A stretch of 64,000 bases of DNA from Bacteroidia bacterium (GCA_023151315.1 JAKLJE010000001.1:186001-250000); one strand, 5' to 3'; positions 23,247 to 38,263 are shown, counted from the stretch's first letter. The notes: generated by a model not told the origin, from the sequence alone. Numbers and translations are program-made.

Positions 23247-23771
23247 ATGAATAAACAAGAAAAAACACAAACAATCGAAGATCTCGCAGGTAGACTTGCT
23301 GAATGCAAGAACTTTTATCTGGCAGATACTTCAGAATTGCCGTCTGAAACGACGAGTGCTCTGAGAAGAGCGTGTTTTGATAAGCAAATCAAGCTGATTG
23401 TTGTAAAGAACACTTTGCTTCGTAAAGCTTTGGAGCGCACTAACGACAGTGAGTTTTCTCCAATGTATGTTGCGTTGAAAGGTTCAACATCTATCATGTT
23501 CTCTGATTCAAGCGCAGCTCCTGCAAAACTTATTAAGGAGTTCCGTAAGAAAAACAAAAAGCCGGTATTGAAAGCGGCTTATGTTGAACAGAGTGTATAC
23601 ATCGGCGACGAACAGCTTGACGGACTCGCAGCGATCAAGTCGAAGAACGAAATGATTGCAGACGTAGTGGCTGCACTCATGGCTCCGGCACGCAACGTGA
23701 TCTCCGGTCTCGTTCAGAACGCAGAGAAAAAAGAGGGAGGTGCAGATGCATCTTCTGAAAACCCGGCTTAA
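23247..23771 (+). CDS. rplJ: 50S ribosomal protein uL10
   Basis: The 174-residue protein has the L10 features: N-terminal KTQTIEDLAGRLAECKNFYL, the TTSALRRACFDKQIKLIVVKN rRNA-binding part and a C-terminal helix that recruits L7/L12 dimers. It starts 34 bases after rplA; no extended leader for the L10(L12)4 control site is visible there. Confidence 0.96.
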   Translation: MNKQEKTQTIEDLAGRLAECKNFYLADTSELPSETTSALRRACFDKQIKLIVVKNTLLRKALERTNDSEFSPMYVALKGSTSIMFSDSSAAPAKLIKEFRKKNKKPVLKAAYVEQSVYIGDEQLDGLAAIKSKNEMIADVVAALMAPARNVISGLVQNAEKKEGGADASSENPA

Positions 23772-23850
23772 ACTTTGGTTCATTCCGGAACTCAAATTGA
23801 ACATTAACTAACTATTTCCAGTCTAACAAATCTCAAAAACAAATAAAAAA

Positions 23851-24222
23851 ATGGCAGACGTTAAAGCATTTGCTGAACAGCTTGTTAACCTCACAGTAAA
23901 AGAAGTGAAAGAACTCGCTGACATTCTGAAAAACGATTACGGCATCGAGCCGGCTGCTGCTGCAGTTGTTGTAGCTGCTGGTGGCGACGGTGGTGGAGCT
24001 GCTGCTGAAAAGACTACGTTCGACGTAATCTTGAAGAGCGGTGGTGGAAACAAACTCGCGGTTGTTAAGATCGTAAAAGACCTTACCGGTCTCGGTCTGA
24101 AAGAAGCGAAAGACCTCGTTGATCAGGCTCCGAAGCCACTCAAAGAAGGTGTTGATAAAGCGACAGCAGAGGACATCAAGAAGCAACTGACTGAAGCAGG
24201 TGCTGAAGTTGAGGTTAAGTAA
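23851..24222 (+). CDS. rplL: 50S ribosomal protein bL7/L12
   Basis: The 123-residue acidic stalk protein has the N-terminal dimerisation helix ([16 protein letters not shown]), an Ala/Gly-rich hinge (about 36-52) with several glycines, and the C-terminal factor-binding domain [20 protein letters not shown]. It recruits translation GTPases. It is followed by a long hairpin before rpoB. Confidence 0.98.
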   Translation: MADVKAFAEQLVNLTVKEVKELADILKNDYGIEPAAAAVVVAAGGDGGGAAAEKTTFDVILKSGGGNKLAVVKIVKDLTGLGLKEAKDLVDQAPKPLKEGVDKATAEDIKKQLTEAGAEVEVK

Positions 24223-24245
24223 TCCTCAGTTCTCCCGCTTTTAAA

Positions 24246-24291
24246 GGTTTAGACCTGGTTCCCGCGTGTACACGTGGGACAGGTCTGAACC
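24246..24291 (+). other. Long hairpin in the rplL-rpoB intergenic space
   Basis: An outer stem of about 11 bp (GGTTTAGACCT with AGGTCTGAACC, one G-U) continues through a 2-base bulge into an inner stem (TCCCGCGT with its partner ACGTGGGA) capped by a four-base GTAC loop. No T-run follows, so partial attenuation or an RNase III-type processing site is more likely than full termination, as rpoB must be transcribed from upstream. Confidence 0.75.
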
Positions 24292-24339
24292 CTTTGTTGC
24301 TTACAGTGTCTTCGTTTCACACATAAATTATCCTAGGCC

Positions 24340-28149
<3,810 letters not shown>

Positions 28150-28213
28150 TTAGAGTTCGTGTGGTGTCAGGACGAAAGTCCTGACACCGCACTCACCAAT
28201 AAAAAAGGAAAAG

Positions 28214-31200
28214 ATGTCATTCAGAAAAGATGTCAAAGTAAAGAGCAACTTCTCGACGATTACGATCAGTCTGGCTTCTCCGGAATCCATTCTCGAACGT
28301 TCAAGCGGAGAAGTTCTCAAGCCGGAAACCATCAACTACCGTACTTATAAGCCGGAGCGTGATGGTTTGTTCTGCGAACGTATTTTCGGTCCTGTTAAGG
28401 ATTGGGAATGTCATTGCGGAAAGTACAAGCGTATCCGTTACAAGGGTATTGTTTGTGACCGTTGCGGTGTTGAAGTAACAGAGAAGAAAGTGCGTCGCGA
28501 GCGTATGGGCCACATCAGCCTTACTGTTCCTGTTGCACACATCTGGTATTTCCGTTCATTGCCGAACAAGATCGGTTATCTCCTTGGTCTTCCAACCAAG
28601 AAGATGGACATGATCATTTACTACGAGCGTTACGTTGTTATCAACGCCGGTGTAAAGGCAGCTGACGGAATCAATCACATGGATTTCCTTACGGAAGATC
28701 AGTATCTCGAAATCCTCGAGACACTTCCTAAGGACAACCAGTATCTCGACGATACAGATCCGAATAAGTTTGTTGCGAAGATGGGAGCTGAAGCTCTTTA
28801 CGATCTTTTGCAGCGCACCAAGCTCGACGAGCTTTCATACGAACTCCGCCACAAAGCGAGCAACGAAACATCTCAGCAGCGTAAGAATGAAGCGCTCAAG
28901 CGTCTTCAGGTAGTTGAGGCATTCCGTCAGGCGAACAAAGTGGTTGAGAACCGTCCTGAGTGGATGATCATCAAAGTTGTTCCGGTTATTCCACCTGAAC
29001 TTCGTCCGCTCGTTCCGCTGGATGGTGGCCGTTTCGCTACATCGGATTTGAACGACCTTTATCGTCGCGTTATCATCCGTAACAACCGTCTGAAGCGTTT
29101 GATTGAAATCAAAGCTCCGGATGTGATTCTCCGTAACGAGAAGCGTATGCTTCAGGAAGCGGTGGATTCATTGTTCGATAACTCACGTAAATCAAACGCA
29201 GTTAAAACTGAATCGAACCGTGCTCTGAAGTCACTCTCTGACTCACTGAAAGGTAAGCAGGGTCGTTTCCGTCAGAACCTCCTCGGTAAGCGTGTTGACT
29301 ATTCAGCGCGTTCAGTAATCGTCGTTGGTCCTGAATTGAAACTGCATGAGTGCGGTCTTCCGAAAGATATGGCGGCAGAATTGTTCAAGCCGTTTATCAT
29401 TCGCAAACTGATCGAAAGAGGAATTGTGAAAACAGTGAAGTCAGCGAAGAAAATCGTTGACCGCAAAGACGCTGTTGTATGGGATATTCTCGAGAACGTA
29501 TTGAAAGGTCACCCGGTTCTTCTGAACCGCGCTCCGACACTTCACCGTCTCGGTATTCAGGCTTTCCAGCCGAAACTTATCGAAGGAAAAGCGATTCAGC
29601 TTCACCCGCTCGTATGTACTGCGTTCAACGCTGACTTCGACGGTGACCAGATGGCGGTACACGTTCCACTCGGAAACGCTGCTATTCTTGAAGCGCAGTT
29701 GCTCATGCTTGCTTCACACAACATCCTTAACCCTGCGAACGGTGCTCCTATCACGGTTCCTTCTCAGGACATGGTTCTTGGTCTGTACTACATGACCAAA
29801 GGCAAGAAGACTGACGATAAGATCACAGTAAAAGGTCAGGGTCTCGCATTCTACTCAGCAGAAGAAGCAATCATCGCGTACAACGAAGGACGTGTTGAGC
29901 TGAACGCATGGGTGAAAGTGAAGATCGACAACCATAAAGAAAACGGACAACTCGGACCGAAAGTAATCGAGACAACACTCGGACGTATCCTGTTCAATCA
30001 GGTAGTTCCGTTTGAAGCGGGTTACATCAATGAATTGTTGACGAAGAAATCACTTCGTGACATCATCGGTTACGTGTTGAAAGAAACCGGAATGGCCGCA
30101 ACTGCGAAGTTCCTTGATGATATCAAGCAGCTCGGATTTACAATGGCGTTCCGCGGTGGTCTGTCGTTTAACCTCGGTGATATCATCGTTCCAGAAGAGA
30201 AGGAGAAGATGATTGCTGAAGCGAACGATCAGGTTGAAGAAGTGAAGTCTAACTATAACATGGGCTTCATCACCAACAACGAACGTTATAACCAGATCAT
30301 CGACATCTGGACACATACCAACAACCGTATCACTAAGAAAGTATTGGATCAGTTGTCATCAGATCGTCAGGGCTTCAACCCTGTGTACATGATGCTTGAT
30401 TCCGGTGCTCGTGGATCTAAAGAACAGATCAAGCAGCTTGGTGGTATGCGCGGTTTGATGGCGAAACCTTCGAAGGCAGGTTCTGCAGGCGGAGAGATCA
30501 TCGAGAACCCGGTTATCTCAAACTTTAAAGAAGGTCTTTCGATCCTTGAGTACTTCATCTCTACGCACGGTGCGCGTAAAGGTCTTGCGGATACAGCGTT
30601 GAAAACGGCTGACGCAGGTTACCTCACACGCCGTCTCGTTGACGTTGCGCAGGACGTTGTTATCACTGAAAGTGATTGCGGCACATTGCGCGGTCTTGTT
30701 GCAACAGCGCTCAAGAAGAGCGATGAAGTTGTTGAATCACTTTACGATCGTATTCTCGGACGCACTACAGTGCATGATATTTACGACCCGCAATCAGGAG
30801 AACTTATCCTCGAGTCAGGTCGTGAAATCACTGAAGAGTACGCTACACGTATCGAAGGTTCTGCAATCGAAGCATTGGAGATCCGTTCAGTACTCACTTG
30901 CGAATCGAAGCAAGGTGTGTGCGCGAAGTGTTACGGACGTAACCTCGCTACAGGCCGCATGGTTCAGCAAGGTGAATCTGTAGGTGTTATCGCTGCACAG
31001 TCAATCGGTGAGCCGGGTACACAGCTTACACTCCGTACATTCCACGTTGGTGGTGTTGCGGGCGGTTCAGCTGCGTCTTCGAAACTCGAAGCGAAGTACG
31101 ACGGTGTGATTGAAATGGATGAACTCCGCACAGTGAAGCGTAAGACTGAAGAAGGTGTTCAGGAAGTGGTGATCGGACGTTCTGCAGAGATGCGTATCTC

Positions 31201-32506
31201 TGACGTGAACACCGGAATCGTTCTGACAACCGGAAACGTTCCTTACGGATCAATTCTGTTCGTGAAGAACGGAGAGACTGTGAAGAAAGGTCAGACCATC
31301 TGCGAATGGGATCCGTACAACGCGGTGATCGTTTCTGAGTTCGGTGGTAAGATCGAGTTCGAACACATTGAAGAAGGTATTACTTACCGCGAGGAGTCTG
31401 ACGAACAGACCGGCTTCCGTGAGAAAGTAATCATCGAAACAAAAGATAAAACGAAGAACCCGTCAATGCGTATCATGAGCGGTTCGGACGTGTTGAAGAC
31501 ATACAACATTCCGGTAGCTGCGCATATCGTAATTGATGACGGACAGAAAATCGAAGCAGGTCAGATCCTCGTTAAGATCCCTCGTGCGGTTGGTAAGTCC
31601 GGCGATATCACGGGTGGTCTTCCACGTGTAACTGAATTGTTCGAAGCACGTAACCCAAGCAATCCTGCTGTGGTTTCGGAGATCGACGGTGTTGTTACTT
31701 TCGGTAAGATCAAGCGTGGTAACCGTGAGGTTATGGTTGAATCACGTACTGGTGAGCGTAAGACATATCTTATTCCGTTGTCGAAGCACATCCTTGTACA
31801 GGAGAACGACTTCATCCGTGCGGGTGAGTCACTCTCTGACGGATCCATCAGCCCTGGAGATATTCTTGCAATCAAAGGACCAACTGCGGTTCAGGAGTAT
31901 CTTGTAAACGAAGTACAGGAAGTATACCGTTTGCAGGGTGTAAAAATCAACGACAAGCACTTTGAAGTTATCGTACGTCAGATGATGCGTAAAGTTGAGA
32001 TCGTTGATCCGGGTGATACAATGTTCCTTGAAACGCAGATCGTGAACAAGGCTGAGTTCATGGAAGAGAACGATCGTTTGTTCGGCAAGAAGGTTGTTGT
32101 GGATCCGGGCGATTCACAGAGCTTCAAGGCGGGACAGATCATCTCTGCACGTCGTTTGCGCGACGAGAACTCTATGCTGAAGCGTAAAGACCAGAAGCTG
32201 GTTGATGCACGCGATGCGGTTCCTGCAACATCATCACAGATTCTTCAGGGTATCACACGTGCGTCGTTGCAGACAAACTCATGGGTATCTGCTGCGTCGT
32301 TCCAGGAGACAACAAAGGTGTTGAACGAAGCTGCTGTAAACGGCAAGCAGGATCACCTGAACGGTCTGAAGGAAAACGTAATTGTAGGTCACTTGATTCC
32401 TGCAGGTACAGGCTTGCGTACATACGAGAAGCTTGTGGTTGGTTCGAAGGAAGAATTCGAGCGCCTCATGGCAGCGAAGAAAGAGACGATGGAAGAGGAG
32501 GCGTAA
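28214..32506 (+). CDS. rpoC: DNA-directed RNA polymerase beta' subunit
   Basis: The 1430-residue subunit carries the N-terminal zinc site (CHCGKYKR ... CDRCG, about residues 66-88), the Mg-binding catalytic NADFDGDQM near residue 472, and the second Cys cluster [15 protein letters not shown]. The bridge helix and trigger loop regions look ordinary and no large insert is evident. A weak GGA-containing leader (AAAAAAGGAAAAG) precedes the ATG. It ends the supercluster at a strong terminator. Confidence 0.99.
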   Translation: MSFRKDVKVKSNFSTITISLASPESILERSSGEVLKPETINYRTYKPERDGLFCERIFGPVKDWECHCGKYKRIRYKGIVCDRCGVEVTEKKVRRERMGHISLTVPVAHIWYFRSLPNKIGYLLGLPTKKMDMIIYYERYVVINAGVKAADGINHMDFLTEDQYLEILETLPKDNQYLDDTDPNKFVAKMGAEALYDLLQRTKLDELSYELRHKASNETSQQRKNEALKRLQVVEAFRQANKVVENRPEWMIIKVVPVIPPELRPLVPLDGGRFATSDLNDLYRRVIIRNNRLKRLIEIKAPDVILRNEKRMLQEAVDSLFDNSRKSNAVKTESNRALKSLSDSLKGKQGRFRQNLLGKRVDYSARSVIVVGPELKLHECGLPKDMAAELFKPFIIRKLIERGIVKTVKSAKKIVDRKDAVVWDILENVLKGHPVLLNRAPTLHRLGIQAFQPKLIEGKAIQLHPLVCTAFNADFDGDQMAVHVPLGNAAILEAQLLMLASHNILNPANGAPITVPSQDMVLGLYYMTKGKKTDDKITVKGQGLAFYSAEEAIIAYNEGRVELNAWVKVKIDNHKENGQLGPKVIETTLGRILFNQVVPFEAGYINELLTKKSLRDIIGYVLKETGMAATAKFLDDIKQLGFTMAFRGGLSFNLGDIIVPEEKEKMIAEANDQVEEVKSNYNMGFITNNERYNQIIDIWTHTNNRITKKVLDQLSSDRQGFNPVYMMLDSGARGSKEQIKQLGGMRGLMAKPSKAGSAGGEIIENPVISNFKEGLSILEYFISTHGARKGLADTALKTADAGYLTRRLVDVAQDVVITESDCGTLRGLVATALKKSDEVVESLYDRILGRTTVHDIYDPQSGELILESGREITEEYATRIEGSAIEALEIRSVLTCESKQGVCAKCYGRNLATGRMVQQGESVGVIAAQSIGEPGTQLTLRTFHVGGVAGGSAASSKLEAKYDGVIEMDELRTVKRKTEEGVQEVVIGRSAEMRISDVNTGIVLTTGNVPYGSILFVKNGETVKKGQTICEWDPYNAVIVSEFGGKIEFEHIEEGITYREESDEQTGFREKVIIETKDKTKNPSMRIMSGSDVLKTYNIPVAAHIVIDDGQKIEAGQILVKIPRAVGKSGDITGGLPRVTELFEARNPSNPAVVSEIDGVVTFGKIKRGNREVMVESRTGERKTYLIPLSKHILVQENDFIRAGESLSDGSISPGDILAIKGPTAVQEYLVNEVQEVYRLQGVKINDKHFEVIVRQMMRKVEIVDPGDTMFLETQIVNKAEFMEENDRLFGKKVVVDPGDSQSFKAGQIISARRLRDENSMLKRKDQKLVDARDAVPATSSQILQGITRASLQTNSWVSAASFQETTKVLNEAAVNGKQDHLNGLKENVIVGHLIPAGTGLRTYEKLVVGSKEEFERLMAAKKETMEEEA

Positions 32507-32532
32507 GCTTTCGATTTCACTCTATAGAAATG

Positions 32533-32563
32533 AAAACGCCGCAAGAGATTGCGGCGTTTTTTT
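32533..32563 (+). terminator. Terminator after rpoC
   Basis: AAAACGCCGCAA and TTGCGGCGTTTT form a perfect 12-bp stem with loop GAGA and a T-run. The rest of the 341-base gap to the next gene (32564-32799) holds nothing that I can recognise. Confidence 0.92.
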
Positions 32564-32799
32564 GTTGATTTGGGAGTTTACAATACCATGTTAGTGGATT
32601 TAAGTCTCGGGAAAGGTCAATTCTGATAATTACTTGAAATCTTACATATGAGATACTATTGGTAGTAATCAAGGCGGAGAAATTGTTGGACTTTGTCAAT
32701 ACCGAAATGAATGTTTGAATGCGGATAAAACGAATAGAGGTCAGTCGGTTTCACGCTTTCGTGATTCATTTGCGGTGATAACATTTTAAAGGTCGAATT

Positions 32800-32830
32800 T
32801 TGTTTTAATTCGCAGGTGCGACTACATTTA
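32800..32830 (+). promoter_or_regulatory. Promoter of the 700-residue T9SS protein (TTG-N20-TACATTTA)
   Basis: TTG (32800-32802) and TACATTTA (32823-32830) are 20 bases apart. The ATG at 32848 leaves a leader of about 12 bases. Confidence 0.55.
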
Positions 32831-32847
32831 ATAACTCAAAACTCGAC

Positions 32848-34950
32848 ATGAGATATTTTATATGTAATGTGGTATTCCTGTTAATATTAACAGGGGGCAT
32901 TTCAGCGCAGCAATGGCTATGGGCGGAGCGCGCTGGCACTGCAATCCAATCGCAGGAAGGAAGTGAAAGAGCAGTAGCAGTTCAAACAAATCAATTCGGT
33001 GAAGTTTTTGTAGTATACAGGATGGGTGTTAATGGTAGTCCTACATACGGCATATTTTACGACCAGGACACTACGTGGTTGTATTTAGAAGGTGAAGCTC
33101 ACGTGTGCAAATATGATTCAGCTGGACAACGAATATGGACCAAGCCACTAATTCATCTTGACACCAGTGCACAATGGGGAGGTTCCATTGATCCATCAGA
33201 TATGGTAATTGACTCTCTTGGTAATATTTATCTCAGTGGAACTTTTTCAGGACTAGGGCTACTATTCGGGAATGATACCATTAATACAGGGGCTTCGAAT
33301 TCATCGGAAATGTTTGTTATGAAGTTTGATTCTAATATGAATCCTATTTGGATTGTTGCTTCTTCACGAATTTCTCCACCGTCGGTTGCCGGTTCATCAC
33401 ATATTTTACGTCTGGCTTTAGATGGGCGAGGGAACGTACTTTGTACGGGATATATCGGAGAAGGAGTGGTTTTTGGTGGAGATTCATTGATTGATCCAAC
33501 TCCTGCTAATGGATATACCCCATTCTTCGCTAAACTAGACGCGTTGAATGGGGGTGTTATTTGGTCGCGAATGATCAATTCTTCAAACGTTCAAAGACCA
33601 GAGGCTATTTGTGCTGACAAGTACGATAACGTTTATGTAGGTGGAATACTAGGAAACAACATGCAGCTGAATTATCAGAATAACATATTCAGCGGCTCAG
33701 ATGGAGGATTCATTTTGAAAGTTGACTCTTCCGCAAATTTCATTTGGTTTGATTCGACTATCAGAGTTAACGATATGTTATGCAAGGATTCTTTACTAAT
33801 CATTTGCGGAGCTTTGTCTAAACCCTACCAAGTGGATACCGTTATTCTAATGCCGTCAGTTCCTTCAGGAGATGGTGCAATCGTTGTTTCAGATTTAAAT
33901 AATTCTCCAGATAAGTTACTTCGAATCGAAGCTACTGTGTCTTCTCGTCTAATGAGGTGTTCTTACTTTGATAGTATCGTCTATGCAGCAGGTAATTTCC
34001 AAGGGGCAATCTACTGGGATACAATGTTGGTGCCCAGTTCCAACTTCTGGGATCTTGTATTTGCCGAATTCGATTTGTCTTCAAATCTGACTTGGATTAC
34101 TATCGCTTCCTCGCGCGGATTAGAATCCGAAGCTGATATTACAACTGATCTCAATGGTCGAATTTATGTCTGCGGTAGGCTCCTAGATTCGGTAAACGCG
34201 TTGGGGAACTTATCGTTGAATATCGATTATAATAAGGACGCTTTCTGCGGTAGGATAAAATCCAATTCAGCCTTCTGCGGTTTCATTACTCCTTATACTT
34301 TACAAGATACAGCCTTGTGCTCAAATGGGAGTATTGTATTAAGCGCGGCTACCGGTTTTTTAAGTTACCATTGGAGTAGTGGACAAACGACACAAATGAT
34401 TAATGTCAACTCGAGTCAAATCTACACATACTACGCCTTGGATTCTGCCGGTTGTTTCTACCAAGGACCTCTTTACAACGTAACAGTTGAGCCGGAGTTT
34501 ATTATTTGGCCTTCGGTAACGGGAGATACTTTGTTTTCGTCAGATTGGTATCATATTCAATGGCTGTTAAACGGCGCGCATTATGCAAGTACAAATGATG
34601 GGCTGATTATACCGACGCAGCCTGGTTGGTATTGTGCCGTTGATACAACAAACAGATATTACTGCAGCGACACTTCGAATTGCTTGTATTGGAATCCTGC
34701 GAACATCGAAGTTCATTCAGATTTTGAGCCACTTGTATCCCCAAATCCTGCCTCTGAAGTCATTAATGTGGTTGGAGAGAACATTGTACAATGGAGTATT
34801 ATGGATATGTCCGGGCGAGTTGTTTCAATCGGTACTGAAAGCGAGGATTCATTCAGTATTTCTCTTGTTAACCTGACCGACGGAATTTACGTTTTGTCGG
34901 TTTATAATTCACAGGGTGAAGTTGCAAGAAAGAAAGTGATTGTTCGGTAA
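32848..34950 (+). CDS. Secreted beta-propeller protein with T9SS sorting domain
   Basis: The 700-residue protein has a signal peptide ending near ISAQ (about residue 21). A series of propeller-like repeats follows, each with a phrase such as SLGNIYLSGTFSG, GRGNVLCTGYIG, KYDNVYVGGILG or LNGRIYVCGRLL (SBBP-type). An Ig-like segment (LCSNGSIVLSA) and a type A T9SS C-terminal domain (SPNPASEVINV ... DLTDGIYVLSVYN) complete it. It should be exported across the outer membrane and anchored or released. The ligand is unknown. Codons are more AT-rich and less biased than in the preceding ribosomal region. Confidence 0.88.
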   Translation: MRYFICNVVFLLILTGGISAQQWLWAERAGTAIQSQEGSERAVAVQTNQFGEVFVVYRMGVNGSPTYGIFYDQDTTWLYLEGEAHVCKYDSAGQRIWTKPLIHLDTSAQWGGSIDPSDMVIDSLGNIYLSGTFSGLGLLFGNDTINTGASNSSEMFVMKFDSNMNPIWIVASSRISPPSVAGSSHILRLALDGRGNVLCTGYIGEGVVFGGDSLIDPTPANGYTPFFAKLDALNGGVIWSRMINSSNVQRPEAICADKYDNVYVGGILGNNMQLNYQNNIFSGSDGGFILKVDSSANFIWFDSTIRVNDMLCKDSLLIICGALSKPYQVDTVILMPSVPSGDGAIVVSDLNNSPDKLLRIEATVSSRLMRCSYFDSIVYAAGNFQGAIYWDTMLVPSSNFWDLVFAEFDLSSNLTWITIASSRGLESEADITTDLNGRIYVCGRLLDSVNALGNLSLNIDYNKDAFCGRIKSNSAFCGFITPYTLQDTALCSNGSIVLSAATGFLSYHWSSGQTTQMINVNSSQIYTYYALDSAGCFYQGPLYNVTVEPEFIIWPSVTGDTLFSSDWYHIQWLLNGAHYASTNDGLIIPTQPGWYCAVDTTNRYYCSDTSNCLYWNPANIEVHSDFEPLVSPNPASEVINVVGENIVQWSIMDMSGRVVSIGTESEDSFSISLVNLTDGIYVLSVYNSQGEVARKKVIVR

Positions 34951-35108
34951 TTAAAAATAAATTTTTCCTAGTATTACTTTTTAGGGAAATTACTCCTGTT
35001 TATATTGGTGATCACACGAGCTCATTTTGCAAATGATCAGTTAGTTCACTGATGGGTGGTTTATTGACGATGGCTTCGAATATTGTTTTTCTCCCCTGTT
35101 AATTTCCC

Positions 35109-35345
35109 TCACCCTCCCTTCGCTTCCGACGCATACACCGTCAGCTCGCTGAGTAAAAATTCTTTTTCGCGATCCCGGCTGATTAATTCATCATCGAAGA
35201 GTTCGTAGTCGGTCCACACACACCATGCGTACTGAACGTTGTCGCGGGTTGTTACGCGCTCGAGATACATTGATGTACATTGACTATCACCTCTGCGGTA
35301 AACAGTTTCTCCGGCTTGCGGGATGCGTTTTTTATCTATTGGCAT
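35109..35345 (-). CDS. Small conserved protein of unknown function
   Basis: A 78-residue acidic cytoplasmic protein of no family that I recognise. Its N-terminus, DKKRIPQAGETVYRRGD followed by TSMYLER, is repeated in diverged form at 37968-38060, ahead of the next T9SS gene, which argues that the frame is real and under selection. It has no signal peptide, TM segment or metal motif. The C-terminal part (CVWTDYELFDDELI) is not repeated. Its own promoter is weak: a TAACTTCT box lies 7 bases before the ATG. Confidence 0.6.
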   Translation of the reverse strand: MPIDKKRIPQAGETVYRRGDSQCTSMYLERVTTRDNVQYAWCVWTDYELFDDELISRDREKEFLLSELTVYASEAKGG

Positions 35346-35438
35346 AGATGGCAGAAGTTACAATGTTGAAGTTGTCGAATAAATTGAGGTTCATGTGGTA
35401 TATTAAGTCTCAAGGTTGCGTACGGATCGTGATAACAA

Positions 35439-37922
35439 TCAATTTGATTTCACAATTTTAAAATAATAGATTTTATCGTCGCAGTTAATTACTGCAAAAT
35501 ATAAGCCTGGCTTTTCACTTGAGAGGTCAATCTGCGAAGTGTTTGTAGCAGAGCTATTGTGTTCAATAATTACATTTCCTAATTGATCTGTGACAATCCA
35601 AGAGAAAACAGGCTCGTTGCTTTGAATAAAAAAGTAATCAGATGATGGATTCGGAAAAACTGTGATGTCGTCGAATGCTGATTCCTCAATTCCCACAATT
35701 GAGATTGTTGTTGAAGTTGCGCTGCAACCAATGGAATCAGTAATTTCTAAAGACCATGAGCCTACGACGGGTGGAGAATAGTATTGTGATGTAGCACCAG
35801 GATAGGGGTTCCCGTTTAAATACCATTGATAAGAGACATCTGTTTGATTTGTCCAAAGTTGAGTTCCATTGAAATAAATTACAGGCGCCGCGATGATATT
35901 CACAAAAACAGACACGTATGCAGTATCGCTGCAATTCGTGGTCGTACCTATTACCATGTAGGTTGTGGAAACAGATGGGGTCGCGATCGGGGCAGAGGAT
36001 GCGGGACTATTAATTGTTGAAGACGGAGTCCACGAATAATTAACTGCACCGGACGCATACAAGTTCACGGATCCACCTTGGCAAATTGAGTCACTGGCAG
36101 TCCAAGCGTTAACCAATGGAGTTGGACCAACGTAGGCTATTATAGGTGCCAATGTATCTGTGCATCCTATATTGGATGTCAAAATCAATTCATACGATCC
36201 TGTTGTGTCTGCACTATATTCATGTTGAATGGCTCCTGGAATTGGCAATCCGTTCAACATCCATTGATATGATATGCCAGGCAAAGAGTCCGCATCTAAT
36301 AAAATGGAGTCTCTGTTACATGGAGCTCCATAATTAAGAAGATTGATGTTTGCATACGGATTTGGTTGCACGAATAAACCAACATATTTCGATGTATACG
36401 TGCAGCCATTGTTCGTAATCTGAATGGCATATGAGCCCGAGCTTGATAGAGTACCAATGTTGTTTATAGAGGGACTGGTGTAGTTAGTTGGAATTCCATT
36501 GTGTAACCACATGTATGAATAGTTCGATGAATTCGTTAGCGAAAAAATGCTAAAACTGTCACCTTCACAAATTACAGTTGACCATGGTAAAACAATAGTA
36601 GAAGGTGGAGAGCAATCGCTGATTTGCGCTAATATTATATCCGAATTTCCAGCACTTGCAGGAAATGAAATGGGTGCGAACGAAGGATTGGCCAATCCTT
36701 CAACTATTCCGTGTATGTAAATGTTGTTATTAGAAACTTCCAGATCATTTGCATAATCATCCAAGTCTGTACCTAATTGTTTGATCCACATCAGAGTGCC
36801 GGCAGGGGAAAGTTTGCATATGAAAAGTTCATACTCACTGGCATAGATATCAGCAATAATTGTAGTGTCAGTATAAATAGTGGTCTTGAATATCCCGGTA
36901 ACAACGATTTCACCACTGTTATTAAAAGCTGCGTAGCACCCTGCACTGCTTGCTGGGGTCTCGAATATTTTGCACCACAGTCCCGCTCCAGACGTATCCA
37001 TTTTTATTACAAATCCATTGCGGTTATACAAAGGAGAGGTAATTTGGAGTCCTGCAAAGTTGCTTGAATTAAGATAATTACTGCCCGCGATTACCAAGTT
37101 TCCTTGGTGATCCAGGTTTAGTGAAATTGCATGTTGATAACCTATACTAGCTGTTCGCATCCAGATCATAGTTCCCCATGCCTTGTATTTTATTATTCTC
37201 ATAACTGATGTTGCGGTGGCTGAAACGTATATTTCTCCGTTAGATTCAATATCTAAAGCTAATCCGGATCCGCTGCTCGTGCTATTCAACCCCAATGCCC
37301 ATAACCAGTTCCCATTCACATCTAATTTTGTCAGGAACCCTGATGCACCGGACACGATAAAACTCCCGAATGAAGTATTACCTACGATTGAACCTGTCAC
37401 AACAATCGAATTATCAATTGTACTGTACTTTATAGCATTTCCGATTTCAGGACCGTTAGCCACGTTAGATCCAGCGTGCCTTCCCCACAAAATATTTTGT
37501 CCCGTTGCGTCTATTTTTATAATAAATACTTCATCATATGATTGCGCGATAAGGGTATCCGGGCCAGCCACCATTGTCCCTCCAAAAGCTCCTGTTACGT
37601 AAATGTTTCCGGCCGGATCGAGGCACAAGTCTGAAGGTGTTTCGTTACTGGAGCCGCCGAATGTTTTATACCATAGTAGCTGGCCTGATTGATTGTGTTT
37701 CATTAACAAAACATCACGACTGCCACCAACAGTAATAGGCCCATTACCTAAATCGATCCCATTGCCACAACTAGACAGAGTGTATACGTCGCCCGAATTG
37801 TCGACGCAAAGGCCGACTCCATGATCATCAAATGAACCACCCGTTCTATTCGCCCAGTTCAGTTGTTGGCCGGAGGCCAAAATGCAGCTAAACACACCAA
37901 TGTAAATGGCAATAATTTTCAT
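35439..37922 (-). CDS. Secreted beta-propeller/Ig-like protein with T9SS sorting domain
   Basis: From the ATG at 37922 the 827-residue protein begins with a signal peptide (MKIIAIYIGVFSCILASG). It then has propeller-type repeats (DNSGDVYTLSSCG, DPAGNIYVTGAFG, DHQGNLVIAGSNY and similar), several Ig/PKD-like repeats with paired cysteines (about residues 470-730), and a type A T9SS domain (FPNPSSDYFFI). The open frame extends upstream to 38060, but those codons copy the start of the 78-residue gene and lack export features. I therefore place the start at 37922; ATG 37943 is an alternative. Role probably extracellular binding or adhesion. Confidence 0.85.
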   Translation of the reverse strand: MKIIAIYIGVFSCILASGQQLNWANRTGGSFDDHGVGLCVDNSGDVYTLSSCGNGIDLGNGPITVGGSRDVLLMKHNQSGQLLWYKTFGGSSNETPSDLCLDPAGNIYVTGAFGGTMVAGPDTLIAQSYDEVFIIKIDATGQNILWGRHAGSNVANGPEIGNAIKYSTIDNSIVVTGSIVGNTSFGSFIVSGASGFLTKLDVNGNWLWALGLNSTSSGSGLALDIESNGEIYVSATATSVMRIIKYKAWGTMIWMRTASIGYQHAISLNLDHQGNLVIAGSNYLNSSNFAGLQITSPLYNRNGFVIKMDTSGAGLWCKIFETPASSAGCYAAFNNSGEIVVTGIFKTTIYTDTTIIADIYASEYELFICKLSPAGTLMWIKQLGTDLDDYANDLEVSNNNIYIHGIVEGLANPSFAPISFPASAGNSDIILAQISDCSPPSTIVLPWSTVICEGDSFSIFSLTNSSNYSYMWLHNGIPTNYTSPSINNIGTLSSSGSYAIQITNNGCTYTSKYVGLFVQPNPYANINLLNYGAPCNRDSILLDADSLPGISYQWMLNGLPIPGAIQHEYSADTTGSYELILTSNIGCTDTLAPIIAYVGPTPLVNAWTASDSICQGGSVNLYASGAVNYSWTPSSTINSPASSAPIATPSVSTTYMVIGTTTNCSDTAYVSVFVNIIAAPVIYFNGTQLWTNQTDVSYQWYLNGNPYPGATSQYYSPPVVGSWSLEITDSIGCSATSTTISIVGIEESAFDDITVFPNPSSDYFFIQSNEPVFSWIVTDQLGNVIIEHNSSATNTSQIDLSSEKPGLYFAVINCDDKIYYFKIVKSN

Positions 37923-37967
37923 CAATCTGCTAGTGTGTTCCATGTTCAAAGCCTTCACCAAAGATGG

Positions 37968-38060
37968 ATTATTTTCCAGATACATGGAATTTCCGGACGC
38001 GTCTGATTTCAGATAAATAGTCTCTCCCAATTGTGGGATGCGTTTTTTATCGATAGCCAT
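37968..38060 (-). pseudogene. 5' fragment of a second copy of the 78-residue gene
   Basis: These 31 codons encode DKKRIPQLGETIYLKSD and NSMYLEN, clearly homologous to the first 30 residues of the gene at 35109-35345, with a shared 17-base identical stretch (GGGATGCGTTTTTTATC on the plus strand). Homology stops there and the frame runs on into the T9SS gene. It is a truncated duplicate that by chance, or by function, is still in frame. Confidence 0.8.
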
Positions 38061-38263
38061 TGGGTAGACTTTAGTCGGTAATTATTGAAAGGGTCAATTG
38101 GGTTTCACTTCCCTACTGGTGGTCTGTGCAAATATCGGAATTTGCTGTATAACGCTTTTAAGACGTAGAGCATTTCAATTTCAGACGGATGATAGTGATT
38201 CGCGGCCTCTGCTTTTGGGAGGGATCAATTCACTAACTTCGTTATCACAACAAACCTCTTCAC

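Noticed and set aside
35439-38060. Single 873-residue protein starting at 38060
   Set aside because: The first 31 residues are a copy of a neighbouring small gene and the signal peptide would be internal; treated as a truncated duplicate plus an 827-residue T9SS gene.
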